DNA from: Spartobacteria bacterium | Lineage (GTDB): Bacteria; Verrucomicrobiota; Verrucomicrobiia; Chthoniobacterales; Terrimicrobiaceae | Reading direction: 5' to 3' | NCBI GenBank assembly: GCA_947487745.1 | Contig: CANKXQ010000075.1 | Location: forward strand, 1-6,831 | DNA: 6,831 nucleotides | Shown here: positions 5,175-6,831 of the stretch, one piece after another | Numbering within the stretch: position 1 is the stretch's first letter | How the letters are laid out: each line of letters begins with the position of its first letter | Position numbers and translations under genes: made by a program | The notes under the pieces: generated by a model | The model's input: only the letters and a program-made list of their open reading frames with translations | Told to the model about the DNA's origin: nothing | Databases searched by the model: none

Positions 5175-6743
5175 ATGCCGCAACAACCCGCCGGAGATAA
5201 AATCCTCATTCTGGATTTCGGTTCCCAATACACACAAGTCATCGCCCGCCGCGTTCGGGAATGTCAGGTCTACTCGGAGATCGTTCCTTACCACACCAAA
5301 GCATCCGCCATCGCCAAGCTGAAGCCCTCGGGAATCATCCTCTCGGGCGGTCCAGCGAGCGTTTACGCTCCCAAGGCCCCACAGGTGGACCGTAAAATCT
5401 ACGATCTCGGCATCCCCGTGCTCGGCATCTGCTACGGTATGCAACTCATCGCCCATGGCCTAGGCGGCAAGGTCGAACGCTCGACCGAGCGCGAATACGG
5501 ACCCGGCAAGCTCAAAGGCGACGCGAAATGCGCCCTCTTCCACAAACTTCCGGCAACACTGGATGTCTGGAACAGCCACGGCGACAAAATCACCAAACTC
5601 CCAACCGGCTTCCGCCCACTTGGAAAAACCGAAAACTCGCCACACGCGGTCATCGGCGACACCAAGCGCAACATCTACGGCCTGCAATTCCACCCCGAAG
5701 TCGTCCACACGCCGCGCGGCGGAGAGATTCTGGCAAACTTCGTGCACCGCATCTGCGGCTGCAAATCCAATTGGACGATGGAATCCTTCATCGATCGCAC
5801 CTGCCGCGAAATCCAAGAGCAAGTCGGCGATGGACGGGTCATCCTCGGCCTCAGCGGCGGCGTGGACTCCTCCGTGGCTGCGGCACTCCTGCACAAAGCC
5901 ATCGGCGACCGCCTGACCTGCATTTTTGTCGATAACGGTCTCCTGCGCGCCAACGAGCGCGCCGCCGTGGAAAAACTCTTCGCCGGCGAGTTCCGCATCC
6001 GCATGAAAACAGTGGATGCCTCGAAGCAATTTCTCACAAAACTCAAAGGCGTCACCGACCCAGAGAAGAAACGAAAAATCATCGGCAACGAATTTATCAA
6101 AGTCTTTGAAGCCGCCGCGAAGGATCTCAAGAAGACAGACCCGGGCCACTACCGCTTTCTGGCGCAAGGCACACTCTACCCTGATGTCATCGAGAGCGTT
6201 TCCATTTCAGGAAATCCTGCAGCACTAATCAAAAGCCACCACAACGTCGGGGGTCTCCCCGAGCGCATGAAATTCGAGCTCGTTGAGCCCCTGCGCCAAC
6301 TTTTCAAAGACGAAGTCCGCCGCGTCGGCGCGGAACTCGGCCTCTCCAAGGAAATCGTGCACCGCCAGCCTTTCCCGGGTCCTGGACTCGCCGTCCGCAT
6401 CATCGGAGCAATCACCGCAGAGCGCCTCCGCATCGTGCGCGAGGCCGATGCCATCGTGATCGAGGAAATGAGAGCCTCCGACTGGTATTACAAAGTTTGG
6501 CAATCTTTCGCTGTCCTCCTGCCCGTCCGCTCTGTGGGCGTCATGGGAGATGAGCGGACCTACGACTACACCATCGCCCTCCGCATTGTGAGCAGCCACG
6601 ACGGCATGACAGCCGACTGGGTGCGCATGCCGCAGGAAATCCTTGCCCGCATCTCAGCCCGCGTCATCAACGAGGTCAAAGGCGTGAACCGCGTCTGCTA
6701 CGACATCTCCAGCAAACCGCCCGCCACCATCGAGTGGGAATAA
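5175..6743 (+). CDS. guaA: GMP synthase (glutamine-hydrolysing)
   Basis: GuaA converts XMP to GMP using ATP and glutamine, the last step of de novo guanine nucleotide synthesis. The 522-aa protein is full length. Residues about 9-195 are the class I glutamine amidotransferase: [10 protein letters not shown] at the N-terminus, nucleophile C86 in GICYGMQ, and H173/E175 in QFHPEV. From about 200 comes the ATP pyrophosphatase domain with P-loop SGGVDSS (227-233) and the IFVDNGLLR strand. The C-terminal dimerisation domain contains [14 protein letters not shown] and ends in the family-typical KPPATIEWE. All catalytic residues are present. The start ATG 5175 fits the family length; no Shine-Dalgarno is visible in the 9 bp after the lipoprotein stop, so translation may depend on coupling to that gene. 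I see no purine riboswitch upstream. Confidence 0.97.
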   Translation: MPQQPAGDKILILDFGSQYTQVIARRVRECQVYSEIVPYHTKASAIAKLKPSGIILSGGPASVYAPKAPQVDRKIYDLGIPVLGICYGMQLIAHGLGGKVERSTEREYGPGKLKGDAKCALFHKLPATLDVWNSHGDKITKLPTGFRPLGKTENSPHAVIGDTKRNIYGLQFHPEVVHTPRGGEILANFVHRICGCKSNWTMESFIDRTCREIQEQVGDGRVILGLSGGVDSSVAAALLHKAIGDRLTCIFVDNGLLRANERAAVEKLFAGEFRIRMKTVDASKQFLTKLKGVTDPEKKRKIIGNEFIKVFEAAAKDLKKTDPGHYRFLAQGTLYPDVIESVSISGNPAALIKSHHNVGGLPERMKFELVEPLRQLFKDEVRRVGAELGLSKEIVHRQPFPGPGLAVRIIGAITAERLRIVREADAIVIEEMRASDWYYKVWQSFAVLLPVRSVGVMGDERTYDYTIALRIVSSHDGMTADWVRMPQEILARISARVINEVKGVNRVCYDISSKPPATIEWE

Positions 6744-6831
6744 AACGAGGCTTGCCGGCAACTCAGGATCGAAGCCAAAAAGACATGCCCGGGTCAGATT
6801 CCGACCCGCGCGCAACAGCCCACATTCACGA
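6744..6831. other. Non-coding 3' flank of guaA with two short inverted repeats
   Basis: It contains a 10-bp palindrome TTGCCGGCAA (6752-6761) and a stem CGGGTC/GACCCG (6790-6795 with 6803-6808) with a 7-nt loop. Neither is followed by a U-tract, so intrinsic termination of guaA here is uncertain. No start of another gene is recognisable before the window ends. Confidence 0.4.

Noticed and set aside
4958..5242. 95-residue N-terminal extension of the aat frame
   Set aside because: It is antisense to the lipoprotein gene and the guaA start and has no Aat character; Aat homology starts at MANMIPPEL.
5460..6167. A 235-codon minus-strand frame inside guaA
   Set aside because: It is the reverse shadow of a conserved guaA coding region, common in GC-rich genes.
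6790..6808. Stem with a 7-nt loop resembling a tRNA T arm
   Set aside because: The loop AGATTCC does not fit the TTCRANY pattern on either strand, and no other tRNA arms are nearby.

Overview
The window reads as ordinary, gene-dense bacterial chromosome, fairly GC-rich, carrying core housekeeping genes. The gene set (CysS end, a lone left-handed beta-helix protein, Ndk, aldo/keto reductase, HAD phosphatase, small export protein, Aat, GuaA, two tRNAs) and the mostly Shine-Dalgarno-less starts would fit a Verrucomicrobiota-like (PVC group) organism. That placement is an inference from general family resemblance, not from a search. I found no transposase, integrase, phage, CRISPR or toxin-antitoxin genes.

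Layout. (1) 1-878, plus strand: the 3' end of cysS (cysteine--tRNA ligase), then after 25 bp a 225-aa hexapeptide-repeat protein resembling the acetyltransferase half of GlmU. A 12-bp-stem bidirectional terminator (886-915) separates it from the convergent ndk gene (940-1377, minus strand). (2) 1493-3701, plus strand: a compact likely operon of an aldo/keto reductase, a HAD-family phosphatase that overlaps it by ATGA, and a four-helix membrane protein of the small multidrug export type. (3) 3702-4378: an intergenic region with two convergent tRNA genes, tRNA-Asn(GUU) on plus and tRNA-Ser(GGA) on minus. Each has a recognisable promoter with a TTGTCA -35 box and a 17-nt spacer. About 330 bp of AT-richer DNA without a convincing gene lies between them. 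(4) 4379-4957, minus strand: aat, the leucyl/phenylalanyl-tRNA--protein transferase of the N-degron pathway. (5) 4989-6743, plus strand: a small 58-aa lipoprotein gene starting only 31 bp from the divergent aat start, followed 9 bp later by a complete guaA (GMP synthase). 6744-6831 is the non-coding downstream end.

How the genes relate. Most are metabolically independent housekeeping functions: tRNA charging, nucleotide supply through Ndk and GuaA, and protein turnover through Aat. The likely transcription units are cysS-hexapeptide protein, ndk alone, AKR-HAD-export protein, tRNA-Asn alone, tRNA-Ser alone or read from aat, and lipoprotein-guaA. I do not see a clear new defence or biosynthetic system. 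The points most worth a second look are the small lipoprotein fused into the guaA transcription unit, the repeated dyad over the tRNA-Ser promoter, the tRNA-Asn terminator that reuses the tRNA 3' end, and the split between Shine-Dalgarno and non-Shine-Dalgarno starts.
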